A stretch of 8,846 nt of DNA from a bacterium (GTDB lineage Bacteria; Zixibacteria; MSB-5A5; GN15; FEB-12), in contig DAOWIM010000048.1 in the NCBI GenBank assembly GCA_030640905.1, positions 1 to 8,846 on the forward strand, read 5' to 3'. Both the position numbers and the translations under genes were made by a program. Under the pieces are notes generated by a model, which was not told the DNA's origin, did no database searches, and worked only from the letters and a program-made list of their open reading frames with translations. Shown piece by piece: positions 6,796-8,846 of this stretch; position 1 is the stretch's first letter, and every line of letters starts with the position of its first letter.

Positions 6796-6830
6796 GACCG
6801 CCAAGGCAGGTCGCTTGCACTTAATAGTGC
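6796..6830 (+). other. Two tandem hairpins in the C25 gene leader
   Basis: GACC-GC and GC-A-GGTC (6796-6812) form a short stem with a CAAG loop and a bulged A. GCACT (6817-6821) and AGTGC (6826-6830) form a 5-bp stem with a TAAT loop. They end about 28 nt before the protease start and could shape access to the ribosome binding site. The stems are short and chance cannot be excluded. Confidence 0.3.
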
Positions 6831-6857
6831 TGTTCAGGATGAAACGAGGATGGAGCG

Positions 6858-8846
6858 ATGAAGACCTGGCTGTGTTTTGTGGCAATAATCACCTGCGTGG
6901 CAGTTGCGACTGGAGCGACTGAGAGGGCAACGCTTGAGTTTTCTCTCTCGGATTTGACTTTCGACCGATCCACCGCCACTGTCAGCTATCTCGGTTTTGA
7001 GCCGGAGCGGTCGGCAACCGGAATCACTCTGGCTGTCGGTTCGTTCTATGTCGAATTGCTGGCCGAGGAACAACCGGCCGATATTTCGTTCTCTGTGATG
7101 GCACCGACCGTGATTGATTCTGTCGGGATTGAGGCACAGCAACCCGACGAAGTAACCTCCGAGGACGGCACCTACGATCACATCGTTCCGTCATTTCTTA
7201 GCGAGCGCACCGGCACCAGCCCGGTGACTGTCTCGGGGCAGATCATTCGGGGCGGCCATCGTTATGCGTGCGTAGATATCTACCCGGTCCATCTTGATAA
7301 AACCGGCTTGATGATCTTGAATTCAGCAATCGAACTCCGCGTTGGTGAACGAATTCTGGAACCTGACCAGTTGCTCACTCACGAGCAGATCGTCGGGATC
7401 TCCGAAGAGATTTTAGCCCGCTCCGCGGGAGAGCCGGGTGCTGATCGTTATCTGATAGTTGCAGGAAGTAATTTCCTGGACGAGCTCCAACGGCTAAAGA
7501 GCTATCGCGTGGCGACCGGGTACGATGCTGACATAGTTTCAATCGATGATATCCTGAGCCAGTCATCCGGTGTTGACGATGCCGAGAAACTTCGGGAGTA
7601 TCTCAAGACATACTATCAGGATGGCGGCCGGTTCGTATTGCTCGCTGGCGATGAGACAATCATTCCAATTCGTTACACTTACCATTGGTCGGTTGATTAT
7701 GTGCCGGACCTCAGCGATCAGATGGTCTGCGACTTATACTATGCCGATCTGTCGAGTGATTGGAATATCGACGGCGATAGTGTCTGGGGCGAACGTGATG
7801 TTGATCTAAGAAACCTGAGTCCGGAGTTGAATGTCGGGCGACTGCCGTTCAACAACGAAACCGAGGTCGCCAACTATATTGATAAGCTGATCGCCTATGA
7901 AACAGGCCCGGGAGCGGGCGACACCGACTACCTGACCCGAACTTTCTTCTTCTCCGCCGATCAGATGCGTGACTACTCGGAAGGCGGCCAGCATGGGCGA
8001 ATCGCTTCGGCATATCCCGATCACTTTGCGGTCGATACGATCAACGGCGTTGAATGTTCCTCCGGCTATGACACCGATCCGACGAATGCCTCAGCCCGCG
8101 ACCTGATGACAACCCTTGCCGAAGGGTACGGCATTGTCAACATGCTGGCCCATGGACGAACCGACGGAATCTCTATACGAAGCAACGGATACAACAATTG
8201 GCCAAAGTCTCTTTTTCTCTCGGAGTCTGACGACATGGCGCACGGCTCATTTGTCGATCTGGAACCGAATGGGAAAACATCGTTCTACTATTCGCTGGGA
8301 TGTGACAACGGCGGGTACGATCTTGATCAGCCACCGATGAACCAACCAGCACCAAACATGGTACAAACATTGCTTGGTCTTGACGGTGCCGGTGCGATCG
8401 GGTTTGTGGCCTATTCCAGGTGGGGCTGGGTAACTTCGAGCCACTACTTTCAGAAAGCGTACTTCGATTCGCTTTTTGCACATCCAGAGCTACCGGCCAT
8501 CGAGGCTATGTACAAATCTCAGGCGGCCTGCTATGTTTACCGCGATCTGATCTATGGCCAGGGATTCTTTGGCGATCCGGCCATGAGGGTCTACACATCG
8601 ACGCCGGAGGACCTGTCGGTCGAGATCGTTTATCACCAATACGAAACAAAAGTGTGGGCTGTATCGGACGGCAAGTCGGTCAGCGACTGTCGCGTCATCC
8701 TCTGTGATAGTTCTGGTTTTCTCTCCGAGTACACGACCGGTTCAAACGGAACGGTATCAATAGAAGAATCAATTGTGCTGGGTCGTACATACACGGTCAC
8801 GGCACTGATGGCAGGGCACACTGTCGGACAAAAACAGTTCGTCGCA
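6858..8846 (+). CDS. Secreted gingipain-like (peptidase family C25) cysteine protease, C-terminus outside window
   Basis: The open frame runs 663 codons from ATG 6858 to the window end with no stop. It starts with a signal peptide (MKTWLCFVAIITCVAVATGA, likely cut near residue 17-20), so the product is exported. Residues about 22-190 form a beta-rich propeptide-like region. The C25 catalytic domain runs from about 196 (DRYLIVAGSNFLDELQRLK) to the closing GDPAMRVY (572-579), with VLLAGDETIIPI (260-271), the Asp-rich DWNIDGDSVWGE (301-312) and VGRLPF near 327. The catalytic pair is present: His432 in NMLAHGRTDG and Cys482 in YYSLGCDNGG. From about 583 a beta-sandwich or Ig-like domain begins and runs off the edge. 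A sorting or anchoring domain may follow but cannot be seen. Start choice: GAGG (6846-6849) lies 8 nt upstream and the signal peptide begins immediately. It is divergent from mraZ and probably functionally unrelated to the dcw cluster. Substrate specificity cannot be read from the sequence. Confidence 0.9.
   Translation, partial: MKTWLCFVAIITCVAVATGATERATLEFSLSDLTFDRSTATVSYLGFEPERSATGITLAVGSFYVELLAEEQPADISFSVMAPTVIDSVGIEAQQPDEVTSEDGTYDHIVPSFLSERTGTSPVTVSGQIIRGGHRYACVDIYPVHLDKTGLMILNSAIELRVGERILEPDQLLTHEQIVGISEEILARSAGEPGADRYLIVAGSNFLDELQRLKSYRVATGYDADIVSIDDILSQSSGVDDAEKLREYLKTYYQDGGRFVLLAGDETIIPIRYTYHWSVDYVPDLSDQMVCDLYYADLSSDWNIDGDSVWGERDVDLRNLSPELNVGRLPFNNETEVANYIDKLIAYETGPGAGDTDYLTRTFFFSADQMRDYSEGGQHGRIASAYPDHFAVDTINGVECSSGYDTDPTNASARDLMTTLAEGYGIVNMLAHGRTDGISIRSNGYNNWPKSLFLSESDDMAHGSFVDLEPNGKTSFYYSLGCDNGGYDLDQPPMNQPAPNMVQTLLGLDGAGAIGFVAYSRWGWVTSSHYFQKAYFDSLFAHPELPAIEAMYKSQAACYVYRDLIYGQGFFGDPAMRVYTSTPEDLSVEIVYHQYETKVWAVSDGKSVSDCRVILCDSSGFLSEYTTGSNGTVSIEESIVLGRTYTVTALMAGHTVGQKQFVA

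Larger units (their letters stand above)
6500..6857. other. Divergent intergenic region without a convincing gene
   Basis: This region of about 360 bp separates mraZ from the C25 protease gene. Short frames exist (24 codons from ATG 6669, 27 codons from ATG 6839) but lack ribosome binding sites or recognisable products. I looked for tRNA, tmRNA, 6S, SRP and RNase P RNA hallmarks on both strands, because rnpB lies beside mraZ in some bacteria, and found none. What it does hold is an A/T-rich part near mraZ and a series of inverted repeats listed separately, plus a GAGCGCTC palindrome (6766-6773) and a CCAGT/ACTGG dyad (6710-6727). Confidence 0.7.

Noticed and set aside
6500..6857. rnpB (RNase P RNA) beside mraZ
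   Set aside because: The conserved GAGGAAAGTCC-type core and the 3' ACAGAA segment are absent on both strands.
6850..6861. Three-codon minigene ATG GAG CGA TGA overlapping the protease ATG
   Set aside because: Its GAGG abuts the ATG without spacing, and that GAGG is better placed for ATG 6858. Likely chance.
6834..7181. 115-codon minus-strand frame
   Set aside because: Antisense to the N-terminal part of the C25 protease, with no recognisable product.

Overview
The window holds the start of a division and cell wall (dcw) cluster on the minus strand, and facing away from it the first 663 codons of a secreted gingipain-like (family C25) cysteine protease on the plus strand. Read from the promoter side (right to left), the cluster is mraZ, rsmH, ftsL, ftsI (a penicillin-binding protein with C-terminal PASTA-like repeats), murE and murF. 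murF runs off the left edge. This is the canonical dcw order. MurE carries the DNPR motif of enzymes that add meso-diaminopimelate, so a diderm bacterium with DAP-type peptidoglycan is likely. A large secreted C25 protease in the same genome fits an FCB-group or related lineage, for example Zixibacteria-like. That placement is inference and was not tested by any search.

The minus-strand genes form one tight operon. mraZ/rsmH overlap by about 20 nt, rsmH/ftsL and ftsL/ftsI overlap as ATGA, and ftsI/murE and murE/murF are separated by about 13-14 nt. They work together: MurE and MurF add the third residue and the D-Ala-D-Ala of the UDP-MurNAc peptide, the FtsI-type transpeptidase crosslinks septal peptidoglycan, FtsL is a divisome scaffold, RsmH methylates 16S rRNA, and MraZ is the probable repressor of its own operon. 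A promoter (TTGACT, 17-bp spacer, GATATT with extended TG) and three 10-bp-phased ANTGG repeats lie before mraZ. They look like a MraZ operator, and the last repeat overlaps the ribosome binding site.

Start codons in this operon are unusual. mraZ and murF appear to use TTG. murE has no ATG, GTG or TTG at its expected start: a nine-base perfect Shine-Dalgarno sequence sits six bases before an ATC codon, exactly where the family's initiator Met should be. Automatic gene calling would start murE at a GTG 73 codons later and lose its substrate-binding N-terminal domain. A run of nine G residues ends ftsL just before the ftsI ATG.

Between the divergent transcription units (about 6500-6857) I see no convincing gene. 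The region is rich in inverted repeats, including a compound hairpin of about 70 nt followed by mutually exclusive G/C stems. It could be a structured leader RNA or regulatory DNA and matches no RNA family I recognise.
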